Source of the DNA: JASFYU01 sp045046905
GTDB taxonomy: Bacteria > Bacteroidota > Bacteroidia > Flavobacteriales > Flavobacteriaceae
Direction: 5' to 3'
Assembly: GCA_045046905.1 (NCBI GenBank)
Contig: JASFYU010000078.1
Location: 1 to 16,837, forward strand
Length of the DNA stretch: 16,837 nucleotides
Part shown: one piece after another, positions 8,168 to 14,895 of the stretch
Position numbering within the stretch: position 1 is the stretch's first letter
Layout of the letters: every line of letters begins with the position of its first letter
Position numbers and translations under genes: made by a program
The notes under the pieces: generated by a model
Database searches by the model: none
What the model saw: only the letters and a program-made list of their open reading frames with translations
Told to the model about the DNA's origin: nothing

Positions 8168-8197
8168 ATCAAAAAAAGTGAAGTCAGGCTTTTGAAA

Positions 8198-8308
8198 GTA
8201 TACTTAAAACAAGCCTTAATTATTTCTTAAACTTTAGGAGTAGGTGTGTTATATTTTATACTCTTGTACTGCAGATGAACTAATGAGGTTTGTATCGTAT
8301 ACTTAAAA
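8198..8308. repeat. Pair of 12-bp direct repeats GTATACTTAAAA in the pyrH/M61 divergent region
   Basis: GTATACTTAAAA occurs at 8198-8209 and again at 8297-8308, a spacing of 99 bases. The first copy sits in the palindrome AAGTATACTT (8196-8205). The second lies 13 bases before the ATG of the peptidase gene. They might be paired operator sites or AT-rich promoter parts of the plus-strand gene; no perfect TAnnTTTG was found for that gene. AT-rich composition makes chance recurrence possible. Confidence 0.35.
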
Positions 8309-8321
8309 TAAATTACAAAGA

Positions 8322-10196
8322 ATGAAGAAAGTTGTTATCGTTGGTCTTTTAGGGGTCTTATTTTACAATTGTGGTACTAGCAAGACTTTGTTGATCGCTT
8401 CCAAAACCCCTATAATTGCCATTTTAGACTTGAATGGGGTTGTCGATGATAGGGTAAGGGTAGAGGTCAATCCAGGGGCTTTTACAAGTGAATCAATATC
8501 TTTTTATATACCCAAGACTATTCCGGGTACCTATAGTTCAGATAACTATGGAAAATATATTGAAAATTTCAGGGCTGTTGACTATAGAGGAAAAGAACTT
8601 CCGGTATCTAGATCCGGTGATAATACTTGGAATATCTCTGACGCAAAAAGATTGGATAAAGTCATTTATTGGGTAAATGACACCTATGATACCGAAAATG
8701 AAGTTGATGAGGCCGTTTTCTCACCCGCGGGGACCAATATTCTCAAAGGAGATAATTTCATGATAAATTTACACGGTTTTGTGGGGTATTTTGACGGACT
8801 AAAAGAAGTGCCCTATGAGTTGAATATTGTGAAGCCTGCCACCTTGGAGTCAACTACTTCTTTGATGAAGAAAAAAAACCCTGATAATATTGAAGTCAAT
8901 ACAGAGGTGTTTTTGGCGAATCGATATTTTGAAGTAATCGATAATCCCATTTTATATGCGAAGCCCAATAAGGTGTCTTTTAAAATCAAAGACATAGAGG
9001 TTATTCTTAGCGTGTACTCCCCTAATAATGTGTATACCGCTACAAGCCTAAAAGAGCGTATAAAAAAAATGATGGGAGCTCAAAAAGCCTTTTTAGGAGA
9101 TATTGATGGCACCAAGGAATACAATATTTTAGTATATCTTTCTAAGATGGATGAGACTGATGCCACCGGTTTTGGCGCCTTGGAACACCATACCTCAACA
9201 GTGGTGGTCTTGCCTGAGACGATGTCAAAAGAACGTTTGGAGGAGGTCATGGTAGATGTTGTCTCTCATGAATTCTTTCATATAGTCACACCATTGACCG
9301 TGCATTCTAAGGAAATTCAATTTTTTGATTTTAATGACCCTGAAATGTCTCAACATCTTTGGATGTATGAGGGGACCACAGAATATTTTGCGAATTTGTT
9401 TCAAATTCAACAAGGCCTGATCGATGAAAAGGAATTCTACAAACGAATCATGGGTAAAATAAATAATGCCAAATCGTATGATGATGCTATGTCATTTACC
9501 ATAATGAGTAAAAATATTCTTAGTGAGCCTTATAAGAAAAATTATGCCAATGTTTATGAAAAGGGCGCATTGATTAATATGGCCTTAGATATTACCCTTA
9601 GAGAATTGAGTAAAGGCGAAAAAGGAGTGCTGTGGTTAATGAAAGAATTATCTAAAAGATACGGTAAGAATACGCCCTTTGAAGATGATGAATTGATTGA
9701 TGAAATCGTAGCGATGACCTATCCTGAGGTACGTGCTTTTTTTGATATTCATGTTATAGGCAATACGCCCATAGATTACAACAAGTATTTGACAAAGGTT
9801 GGTCTGATCAGGGGGAAGTCGAACAAAAAATCAGGATATTTTTTAGATGGTGATATCCCTTTTATTGATGTAGATCAGTCTAAGGAAAATGCCGTTTTTA
9901 TCAGAAAAGGTATTCAACTAAACAGCTCTTTGCTTGCTTTGGGGGTGCAAGGGGGCGATGTAATTAAAAGTATTAATGGAACATCGATCAATTTGGAAAG
10001 TATGCGACCGATTATTGGTCAAAGTTTTGGGTGGTCACCCGAAACGGCTATTACCATGGTAATACAACGTGGGGAAGAGGAAATCACCTTGAAGGGCATG
10101 GTAGGTACGCCCTTACTGAATGAGGAGGTCATTGCGCCTGTCAAAGAAGCCAGTGAGCAAGAAATTAAGCTAAGGGAAGCTTGGATTAAAGGGTAG
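8322..10196 (+). CDS. M61-family lipoprotein metallopeptidase with PDZ domain
   Basis: The 624-residue protein begins with a lipoprotein-type signal peptide ending at Cys17 (FYNC; Asn at -1 is unusual for a lipobox). Residues after Cys17 (GTSKT) carry no acidic export signal, so a periplasm-facing location is inferred. An N-terminal beta-rich M61 domain covers about 30-230. The catalytic zinc domain follows with HEFFH at 316-320 (H316, E317, H320) and, 29 residues on, E350 in MYEGTTEYF as the expected third zinc ligand. A PDZ-like domain lies at about 505-600 (KGIQLNSSLLALGVQGGDVIKSINGTSI). This is the arrangement of M61 (glycyl aminopeptidase family) enzymes, so it probably trims peptides or nutrient-derived protein in the periplasm; its natural substrate is unknown. 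It stands alone and ends at a terminator shared with tsf. Confidence 0.9.
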   Translation: MKKVVIVGLLGVLFYNCGTSKTLLIASKTPIIAILDLNGVVDDRVRVEVNPGAFTSESISFYIPKTIPGTYSSDNYGKYIENFRAVDYRGKELPVSRSGDNTWNISDAKRLDKVIYWVNDTYDTENEVDEAVFSPAGTNILKGDNFMINLHGFVGYFDGLKEVPYELNIVKPATLESTTSLMKKKNPDNIEVNTEVFLANRYFEVIDNPILYAKPNKVSFKIKDIEVILSVYSPNNVYTATSLKERIKKMMGAQKAFLGDIDGTKEYNILVYLSKMDETDATGFGALEHHTSTVVVLPETMSKERLEEVMVDVVSHEFFHIVTPLTVHSKEIQFFDFNDPEMSQHLWMYEGTTEYFANLFQIQQGLIDEKEFYKRIMGKINNAKSYDDAMSFTIMSKNILSEPYKKNYANVYEKGALINMALDITLRELSKGEKGVLWLMKELSKRYGKNTPFEDDELIDEIVAMTYPEVRAFFDIHVIGNTPIDYNKYLTKVGLIRGKSNKKSGYFLDGDIPFIDVDQSKENAVFIRKGIQLNSSLLALGVQGGDVIKSINGTSINLESMRPIIGQSFGWSPETAITMVIQRGEEEITLKGMVGTPLLNEEVIAPVKEASEQEIKLREAWIKG

Positions 10197-10233
10197 GGGT
10201 TTTAATGGTTTAAAGCCTTGTGGTTTAGGAATA

Positions 10234-10267
10234 AAAAAACCGCCTAGCTTTCGCTAGGCGGTTTTTT
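10234..10267. terminator. Bidirectional rho-independent terminator
   Basis: CCGCCTAGC (10240-10248) pairs perfectly with GCTAGGCGG (10253-10261) around a TTTC tetraloop. The stem is flanked by six A on the left (10234-10239) and six T on the right (10262-10267). It therefore ends in a U-run when read on either strand, closing the convergent M61 peptidase gene (stop 38 bp away) and tsf (stop 17 bp away). Confidence 0.95.
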
Positions 10268-10283
10268 GAGTTTTGCTAGTCAA

Positions 10284-11249
10284 TTATCCTACAGTGGCGC
10301 GTTTAAAGCCTGTAACGGTAACATCACCGTGAGATGCAACGTATTTTGCTACATTGATTTTCTCATCTTTGATGAAATTTTGGTCTAAAAGGCACTGCTC
10401 TTGATCCAAAGTAGTGTTGTCTGAAATAAATCTTTCCATTTTTCCAGGAAGTATTTTATCCCAGATTTGCTCTGGTTTGCCTTCAGCCTTTAATTGTGCT
10501 TTTGCATCATTACTAGCTTTGGCTATAACGTCATCTGTTAACTGTGCCATTGAAATAAACTGAGGAACGTTCTTAAGTGTTTTACCTAAACGACCAAGTT
10601 CTATATTGTCTTTTTCGATAACAGCAATTCTAGCTTCGGTTTCTGAGGCAACGAATGCTGGATCAAAATCTTTATAAGACAAGGTAGTTGCACCCATAGA
10701 AGCTACTTGCATAGAGACATCTTTCCCCAATACTTCAGCGGTATCTATTTTTGAAGATAAACCTACTAAAGCAGCAATCTTGTTAATATGCACATAGGTT
10801 CCAATATAAGGAGCTTCTAATTTTTCAAAGGCAGTTATTTCTAATTTCTCGCCAATTACGCCGGTTTGCTCAATTAGTTTTTCTGCTACAGTCATTCCTT
10901 CAAAATCAGCAGCTAAAAACGCTTCCTTTGTGCTGTAGTTCAAGGCGGTTTCAGCAAGTTGATTTGCAAGAGCGACGAATTTCTCGTTTTTTCCAACAAA
11001 ATCAGTTTCACAACCCAAAACTATCGCAACACCAGCTGTTTGGTTCGCGTTTATTTTAGAGATTGCAGCGCCTTCCGAGGAATCTCTATCGGCTCTTTTT
11101 GCAGCTACTTTTTGTCCTTTTTTTCGAAGTACATTAATAGCGTTGTCAAAATCTCCTTCTGCTTCGACCAATGCATTCTTGCAGTCCATCATACCTGCAC
11201 CGGTTGCCTTTCTTAATTTATTTACTTCTGCGGCGGTAATTTTAGCCAT
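10284..11249 (-). CDS. tsf: Translation elongation factor Ts
   Basis: EF-Ts is the nucleotide exchange factor that releases GDP from EF-Tu. The 321 residues show the N-terminal UBA-like module at about 4-45 (VNKLRKATGAGMMDCKNALVEAEGD cut by AEVN at its front) and the conserved EF-Tu contact segment TDFVGKNEKF at 82-91. The usual core repeats follow, including APYIGTYVHINKIAALVGL. It follows rpsB after 72 bp in the same direction, the near-universal rpsB-tsf pair, and no TAnnTTTG is found in that gap, so it is probably expressed from the upstream ribosomal-protein promoter. It ends at the strong bidirectional terminator. Confidence 0.97.
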   Translation of the reverse strand: MAKITAAEVNKLRKATGAGMMDCKNALVEAEGDFDNAINVLRKKGQKVAAKRADRDSSEGAAISKINANQTAGVAIVLGCETDFVGKNEKFVALANQLAETALNYSTKEAFLAADFEGMTVAEKLIEQTGVIGEKLEITAFEKLEAPYIGTYVHINKIAALVGLSSKIDTAEVLGKDVSMQVASMGATTLSYKDFDPAFVASETEARIAVIEKDNIELGRLGKTLKNVPQFISMAQLTDDVIAKASNDAKAQLKAEGKPEQIWDKILPGKMERFISDNTTLDQEQCLLDQNFIKDEKINVAKYVASHGDVTVTGFKRATVG

Positions 11250-11321
11250 TGTATCTCTTTTTTTGATATTGTTCCTGTACTATGGAGCAATGTTATTTTT
11301 GAATTAAAAATCAAATAGAAA

Positions 11322-12503
11322 TTATTCTACCCCTCCTTTTACGTTTTCCTGCCATTCTTTAAGTTCGTCCCACTTACCATCAGCAGCCATTTGGGCTTGC
11401 TTTGGCCATGAGGTTGGGTCTAGATGTGCCATTCTTGAACTCGCTTCGGTCAAAATATTTTTGATGTTGTCAGGTTTGGCCTTTGATAATTTAGTATATG
11501 AATCAAATCCGGAATTGACTAGAGCCTCTGCTGCTTTGGGTCCTATGCCCTCGACCTTGGTCAAGTCATCGCCTTTTTCGGCTTTGGCCTTGGTTGCTTT
11601 TGGGGCCTCTTCTTTGGTAGTCTTGGCCTCCTCTTTCTTTTCCTCTGCTTTAGGAGCCTCTTCTACTTTGACCTCTTCAACCTTAGTTTCTTCTACTTTA
11701 ACTTCTTCTTTCTTTTCTTTTTTTGGGGCTTCTGCCACAACTTTAGGCTTCACTTCTGGTTTGGCAGTTTTTGAAGATTCATCTTTGCCTTCAGAGCCTG
11801 ATTGTTTTTCAGACTTGCGTTCTGCCAAGCCTTCGGCAACAGCGTTAGTAACCTGAGTCATGATAATGTCAATAGACTTAGATGCATCGTCATTTGACGG
11901 TATTAAATAATCGACATCTCTTGGGTCTGAATTGGTATCTACCATAGCAAAAATCGGAATGTTCAATTTTTGAGCTTCCTTTACTGCAATATGTTCTCTC
12001 ATGGTATCTACGACGAACAATGCCCCAGGTAAACGAGTCATTTCAGAAATTGAACCTAAGTTCTTTTCCAATTTAGCGCGTAGACGATCTACCTGTAATC
12101 TTTCTTTTTTGGAAAGGGTTAAAAATGTGCCATCTTTTTTCATTCTATCGATAGTGGCCATTTTTTTAACCGCTTTACGAATTGTTACAAAGTTGGTCAA
12201 CATTCCGCCTGGCCATCTTTCGGTGATATAAGGCATGTTTACATTGGCCACCTTTTCGGCAACAATATCCTTTGCTTGTTTTTTTGTGGCAACGAAAAGT
12301 ATTTTTCGTCCTGATGCTGCAATTTTTTTGAGGGCCTCATTGGCCTCCTCCATTTTTGCAACAGTTTTGTAAAGGTTGATGACGTGGATTCCGTTGCGCT
12401 CCATGTAGATGTAGGGCGCCATATTCGGGTTCCACTTTCGTGTTAGGTGTCCAAAATGTACACCTGCTTCCAATAAATCTTTTACTTCGACTTTTTGAGC
12501 CAT
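11322..12503 (-). CDS. rpsB: 30S ribosomal protein S2 with C-terminal helix-hairpin-helix extension
   Basis: Residues 1 to about 228 are a normal S2 (EAGVHFGHLTRKWNPNMAPYI split around 12-32, ITERWPGGMLTNF near 93-105, RLPGALFVVDT near 157-167, NIPIFAMVDTNSDP near 181-194). S2 binds the 30S head/body junction and is needed for S1 binding in other bacteria. Typical S2 is 230-260 residues; this one has 393. Residues 230-310 are a low-complexity Lys/Glu/Ala/Val linker with repeated KVEE units. Residues 312-352 contain DDLTKVEGIGPKAAEALVNSG, a helix-hairpin-helix-like signature. A tail with WPKQAQMAADGKWDELKEWQ follows. From memory, similar extensions occur in S2 and L21 of Flavobacteriia; I cannot check this here. 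The ATG is followed directly by conserved S2 sequence. Confidence 0.97.
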   Translation of the reverse strand: MAQKVEVKDLLEAGVHFGHLTRKWNPNMAPYIYMERNGIHVINLYKTVAKMEEANEALKKIAASGRKILFVATKKQAKDIVAEKVANVNMPYITERWPGGMLTNFVTIRKAVKKMATIDRMKKDGTFLTLSKKERLQVDRLRAKLEKNLGSISEMTRLPGALFVVDTMREHIAVKEAQKLNIPIFAMVDTNSDPRDVDYLIPSNDDASKSIDIIMTQVTNAVAEGLAERKSEKQSGSEGKDESSKTAKPEVKPKVVAEAPKKEKKEEVKVEETKVEEVKVEEAPKAEEKKEEAKTTKEEAPKATKAKAEKGDDLTKVEGIGPKAAEALVNSGFDSYTKLSKAKPDNIKNILTEASSRMAHLDPTSWPKQAQMAADGKWDELKEWQENVKGGVE

Positions 12504-12550
12504 TTTTAATTTAGTTTACGTTCTTTTGAATTAGCAATGTTGAAGTGGTA

Positions 12551-12572
12551 TTATTCGCTGATTGACGAATAA
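12551..12572 (-). repeat. Inverted repeat in the rpsB leader
   Basis: TTATTCG (12551-12557) pairs with CGAATAA (12566-12572) around an 8-base loop. It lies 48 bases upstream of the rpsB ATG and would be a 7-bp hairpin in an rpsB leader. It is not followed by a U-run, so it is not a terminator. Confidence 0.5.
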
Positions 12573-12610
12573 AGCCTCCCGCATTTAGATGCTAAACTAA
12601 CTTTCACCCT

Positions 12611-12643
12611 GAATTTGATTCAAGCATATCTTGAATCAAATTC
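12611..12643. repeat. Perfect 14-bp inverted repeat
   Basis: GAATTTGATTCAAG (12611-12624) and CTTGAATCAAATTC (12630-12643) are exact reverse complements with a 5-base loop. This is the longest stem in the rpsI-rpsB gap. No T-run follows on either strand, which speaks against a simple terminator. It may be a mobile extragenic palindrome or a structured mRNA element. Confidence 0.85.
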
Positions 12644-12665
12644 CTAAAATAGAATATTTAGGAAT
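12640..12665. repeat. 9-bp inverted repeat overlapping the previous stem
   Basis: ATTCCTAAA (12640-12648) pairs with TTTAGGAAT (12657-12665) around an 8-base AT-rich loop. It shares four bases (12640-12643) with the 14-bp stem at 12611-12643, so the two hairpins could be mutually exclusive at their junction. Confidence 0.65.
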
Positions 12666-12680
12666 AGGATTTTTAATTGA

Positions 12681-12699
12681 CTTCGCCGATTTGGCGAAG
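12681..12699. repeat. 7-bp GC-rich inverted repeat
   Basis: CTTCGCC (12681-12687) pairs with GGCGAAG (12693-12699) around the loop GATTT. It is the most GC-rich stem of the rpsI-rpsB gap and lacks an adjoining T-run. Confidence 0.65.
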
Positions 12700-12718
12700 A
12701 CTTTCAATGAACTAGGTT

Positions 12719-12740
12719 ATCCCTGAACTCGTTTCAGGAT
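12719..12740. repeat. Extragenic palindrome of CCTGAA...TTCAGG type
   Basis: CCTGAA (12722-12727) pairs with TTCAGG (12733-12738) around CTCGT; allowing one bulged C the stem extends by AT pairs on both sides. Sequences of this form look like interspersed extragenic palindromes that I associate with flavobacterial intergenic regions (recollection, not checked). On the plus strand TTTT follows closely, but no plus-strand gene ends here. Confidence 0.55.
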
Positions 12741-12836
12741 TTTGTAATATCGGTATTTGAAATGTTGTATTCCTCTTGGGTTAAAAGCTTTGTGAAAAGA
12801 ACTTGTCTGTGAACAGTTAGGTTCTCGCCATAAATA

Positions 12837-13223
12837 TTAACGCTTGGAGAACTGGAATTTCTTACGGGCTTTCTTCTGACCAAATTTCTTACGTTCGACC
12901 ATTCTTGGATCCCTAGTCAATAAGCCTTCAGGTTTAAGAACCAATCTGTTCTCTTCATCAATTTCGCACATGACTCTTGCTAAGGCTAATCGAATCGCTT
13001 CAGCCTGTCCTGTAATTCCACCACCGTACACGTTGACTTTAACATCAAAGCTTTCTTCACTGTTTGTCAATGAAAATGGTTGCATTATCTTATATTGTAA
13101 AGTAGCCGTTGGAAAATAGTCGGCTACATCTTTTTGGTTTACAGTAATTTTGCCTTTACCTTTTGAAACGTATACACGGGCAACAGCTGTTTTTCTTCTG
13201 CCAATTTTATGAATAGTTTCCAT
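12837..13223 (-). CDS. rpsI: 30S ribosomal protein S9
   Basis: S9 belongs to the 30S head, and its C-terminal tail reaches the P-site tRNA. All 128 residues are typical: the start HKIGRRKTAVARVYVSKGKG, the central YGGGITGQAEAIRLALARV, and the basic end KFGQKKARKKFQFSKR with the invariant final Lys-Arg. Its ATG overlaps the rplM stop by one base (TAATG), so the two are translationally coupled, as expected for the conserved rplM-rpsI pair. Confidence 0.98.
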   Translation of the reverse strand: METIHKIGRRKTAVARVYVSKGKGKITVNQKDVADYFPTATLQYKIMQPFSLTNSEESFDVKVNVYGGGITGQAEAIRLALARVMCEIDEENRLVLKPEGLLTRDPRMVERKKFGQKKARKKFQFSKR

Positions 13224-13678
13224 TATTTAAAGTCTTTTAGGTTCATTACTGTGGGTTTTTGAGCTTCTTGTTCGTGATTTGGTCCCACGTATACTTTCAG
13301 GTTTCTGAAAAGATCGGCACCTAATCTATTTTTGGGCAACATTCCTTTTACAGCCTTTTCAACGATACGCTCAGGGTGTTTTTCTAATAATTCTTTGGCG
13401 GTTGTAAATCGTTGTCCTCCAGGGTATCCTGTGTAGCGCTTGTAGGTTTTGTCTTCCCATTTGTTTCCTGAGAGTGTTATTTTCTCTGCATTGATGATAA
13501 CTACATTATCTCCGCAATCAACGTGCGGTGTAAAATTAGGCTTATGTTTTCCTCGCAACACTTTAGCTACTTTAGAAGCCAAGCGGCCTAATGTTTCCCC
13601 TTCTGCATCAACCAACAACCACTGCTTGTCAACGGTCTTTCTATTGGCTGATATAGTCTTATAACTCAATGTATCCAC
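13223..13678 (-). CDS. rplM: 50S ribosomal protein L13
   Basis: L13 is an early-assembly protein of the 50S subunit. Conserved segments are ETLGRLASKVAKVLRGKHKP, HVDCGDNVVIINAEKI, YTGYPGGQR and AVKGMLPKNRLG. The frame is open further upstream to a TTG at 13708. I choose the GTG at 13676-13678, which gives 151 residues starting (M)DTLSYKTISAN. That matches the usual start of flavobacterial L13, and an A-rich stretch sits just before it, while the TTG would add ten residues lying almost on the promoter hairpin. GTG is rare as a start for a highly expressed gene. It heads the rplM-rpsI(-rpsB-tsf) block. Confidence 0.95.
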   Translation of the reverse strand: MDTLSYKTISANRKTVDKQWLLVDAEGETLGRLASKVAKVLRGKHKPNFTPHVDCGDNVVIINAEKITLSGNKWEDKTYKRYTGYPGGQRFTTAKELLEKHPERIVEKAVKGMLPKNRLGADLFRNLKVYVGPNHEQEAQKPTVMNLKDFK

Positions 13679-13709
13679 ACTATTAATTTTATCGATTATA
13701 CACTTCAAT

Positions 13710-13722
13710 CCCGTTAAACGGG
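13710..13722 (-). repeat. Inverted repeat at the predicted rplM transcription start
   Basis: On the minus strand CCCGTT and AACGGG flank a single T. It begins three bases after the rplM -7 element, so it lies at or just after the expected transcription start. It could be a short 5' hairpin on the mRNA or a DNA operator; the 1-base spacer would need opening of inner pairs to form an RNA loop. Confidence 0.55.
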
Positions 13723-13725
13723 CTG

Positions 13726-13756
13726 CAAATGTACGACTATTATGTTGAAATACAAA
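13726..13756 (-). promoter_or_regulatory. Promoter of the rplM-rpsI operon
   Basis: On the minus strand the -33 element TTTG (13756-13753) is followed by a 19-base spacer and the -7 element TACATTTG (13733-13726). This is a complete match to the Bacteroidota housekeeping consensus TTTG-N(17-23)-TAnnTTTG. It is the only full two-part promoter I found in the window, which fits a strongly expressed ribosomal protein operon. Confidence 0.8.
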
Positions 13757-14319
13757 TGCTTGTTTCTGATTATTTTTTTAGCATCTTTTGTGGTCTACAG
13801 GGCTATAAGGCCTATCCTCTAAGATGTTAAAATAAGTTTAAAACAATAAAAATTAGTTTAATTATTCTTTGTGACCTCTTTTAATAGGCTCTTAAATCAT
13901 ATCAATATGGTAGCCGTATATGAGAATCACATTCTTGCTCTGTGCCTAATTTTCATGGTACATCTTTTAGTAATCGCTCTAGGTTTAGAATGCTGCCCTA
14001 ACCAAACGTATTCATGTTGACGAGCTCTTTGAAATAATAGATGCTCTGACTTTTTATTTGTTACCCCTTATAGTTTTGTTCAAATCGTGTAGTTGGCGGC
14101 GAATATATACCGGGTTCTGAGTTATTCTTGTTGTGGTCTCAAGATATATCGCAATCGTGATATGCACAAGAAATGTTTTTCAAGATATGGGAGACCATGT
14201 TTTTTAAACATGAGTTCTATCTTTTTGGCTTTGTGCAAATTTAACCATAGCTCGAAGCCATCTTTAAAATATAAGTGGCTTTTCTGCGTTAAAGGCAAGT
14301 ACAAATAATATATATAGTT
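13757..14319. other. 563-bp intergenic region upstream of the lipocalin-like gene
   Basis: No credible gene was seen on either strand; the open frames here are Cys/aromatic-rich and begin with weak starts. A TAGTTTTG (14071-14078, plus strand) fits the -7 consensus, but it lies 241 bases from the lipoprotein ATG and has no matching -33. A 7-bp inverted repeat, CATGTTT (14196-14202) with AAACATG (14206-14212), lies 107 bases before the ATG. The 9-mer TCAAGATAT occurs twice in the region. A long leader or regulatory region for the lipoprotein gene is possible. Confidence 0.4.
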
Positions 14320-14817
14320 ATGAGACGAAACCTATGGGTTCTTTTAATGGTATCGGTACTTATTTTTTCTTGTTCCTCGGATAAGAATGAAGAAGATTTG
14401 CAGGGTGTAAATGCAATTGTGGGTTCTTGGCAGCTTACCGGATTAAAGATTGATAACGCAACCGCAAGTGATAATGCCAAATATGGTAAACAAATATTAG
14501 ATTTTTTGACGGCCAAAGAGTGTTATATTTTGAGCTTTGTTTTTACTGAAGATTTGACGATTCTTGTTGAGAATGCGGTAAATTATATTGAGGTTAATGC
14601 TACTTTGATAGGCTTAGATATACCGTGCCCTACAGAATCCGATTCGGATTCTAGTGCGTATACCTATGATGGAAAAGTATTGACTTATGTTGGTGCAGAT
14701 GGAGAAACGGTTACTGTCAATGCTACGGTTAATGGTACTGTATTGACAATCGATGCAGCCGGACTCGATATTCCCAACTTTAATTCTAGTGGGGAGTTGA
14801 TCTTTGAGAAAAAATAA
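14320..14817 (+). CDS. Small lipocalin-like lipoprotein
   Basis: This 165-residue protein starts with a lipoprotein signal peptide (basic MRR, hydrophobic stretch, lipobox IFSC with Cys18). Cys18 is followed by SSDKNEEDL, an acidic tract resembling the Bacteroidota lipoprotein export signal, so display on the outer surface is inferred. The mature part begins with GSWQLTGL (about 35-42), the Gly-x-Trp mark of lipocalin-like folds, and continues as alternating beta-type strands rich in Thr, Val and Asp. Size and layout fit the lipocalin-like lipoproteins common in Bacteroidota. No ligand can be predicted. It stands alone and converges with the minus-strand T9SS pseudogene. There is no strong promoter or terminator beside it. 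Confidence 0.8.
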   Translation: MRRNLWVLLMVSVLIFSCSSDKNEEDLQGVNAIVGSWQLTGLKIDNATASDNAKYGKQILDFLTAKECYILSFVFTEDLTILVENAVNYIEVNATLIGLDIPCPTESDSDSSAYTYDGKVLTYVGADGETVTVNATVNGTVLTIDAAGLDIPNFNSSGELIFEKK

Positions 14818-14895
14818 ATAGTTCTGTTCAAACTAGCAGTAGCTGTTTAAGAAGTCAAAATAAGTCGTTAGCGAACAATCTCCCTTAGGTCTTGT

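Larger units (their letters stand above)
12504..12836 (-). other. 333-bp rpsI-rpsB intergenic region rich in hairpins
   Basis: No coding frame is visible. No perfect TAnnTTTG was found on the minus strand, so rpsB is either transcribed through from rplM-rpsI or uses a weaker promoter. Five inverted repeats lie in a row between 12551 and 12740 (listed separately). A further small one, TTTAG/CTAAA, is near 12585-12597. The region is a candidate structured leader for rpsB-tsf or a hotspot of extragenic palindromes. Confidence 0.55.

Noticed and set aside
7760..8230. Plus-strand frame of 156 codons opposite pyrH
   Set aside because: Lies almost wholly antisense to a clear UMP kinase and has no recognisable domain.
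11461..11856. Plus-strand frame of 131 codons rich in Ala, Ser and Leu
   Set aside because: It is the antisense of the Lys/Glu-rich S2 linker and terminal domain; the composition follows from complementing GAA/AAG codons.
12611..12643. 14-bp inverted repeat as an rpsI terminator
   Set aside because: No U-run follows on the minus strand, so it does not fit an intrinsic terminator.
13223..13708. Longer L13 starting from TTG at 13708
   Set aside because: It adds ten residues that do not match the L13 N-terminus and sits against the promoter hairpin; GTG at 13678 fits better.
14227..14243. TTGGCTTTGTGCAAAT considered as a sigma-54 -24/-12 promoter
   Set aside because: The spacing between GG and GC is too short for the sigma-54 consensus.
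14093..14308. Overlapping plus and minus frames upstream of the lipocalin-like gene
   Set aside because: Weak or chance starts, Cys/aromatic-rich composition and no conserved motif; best explained as non-coding.
14289..14516. Minus-strand 75-codon frame with a hydrophobic stretch opposite the lipocalin-like gene
   Set aside because: Antisense of the lipoprotein signal peptide and N-terminal region, which have far better coding evidence.
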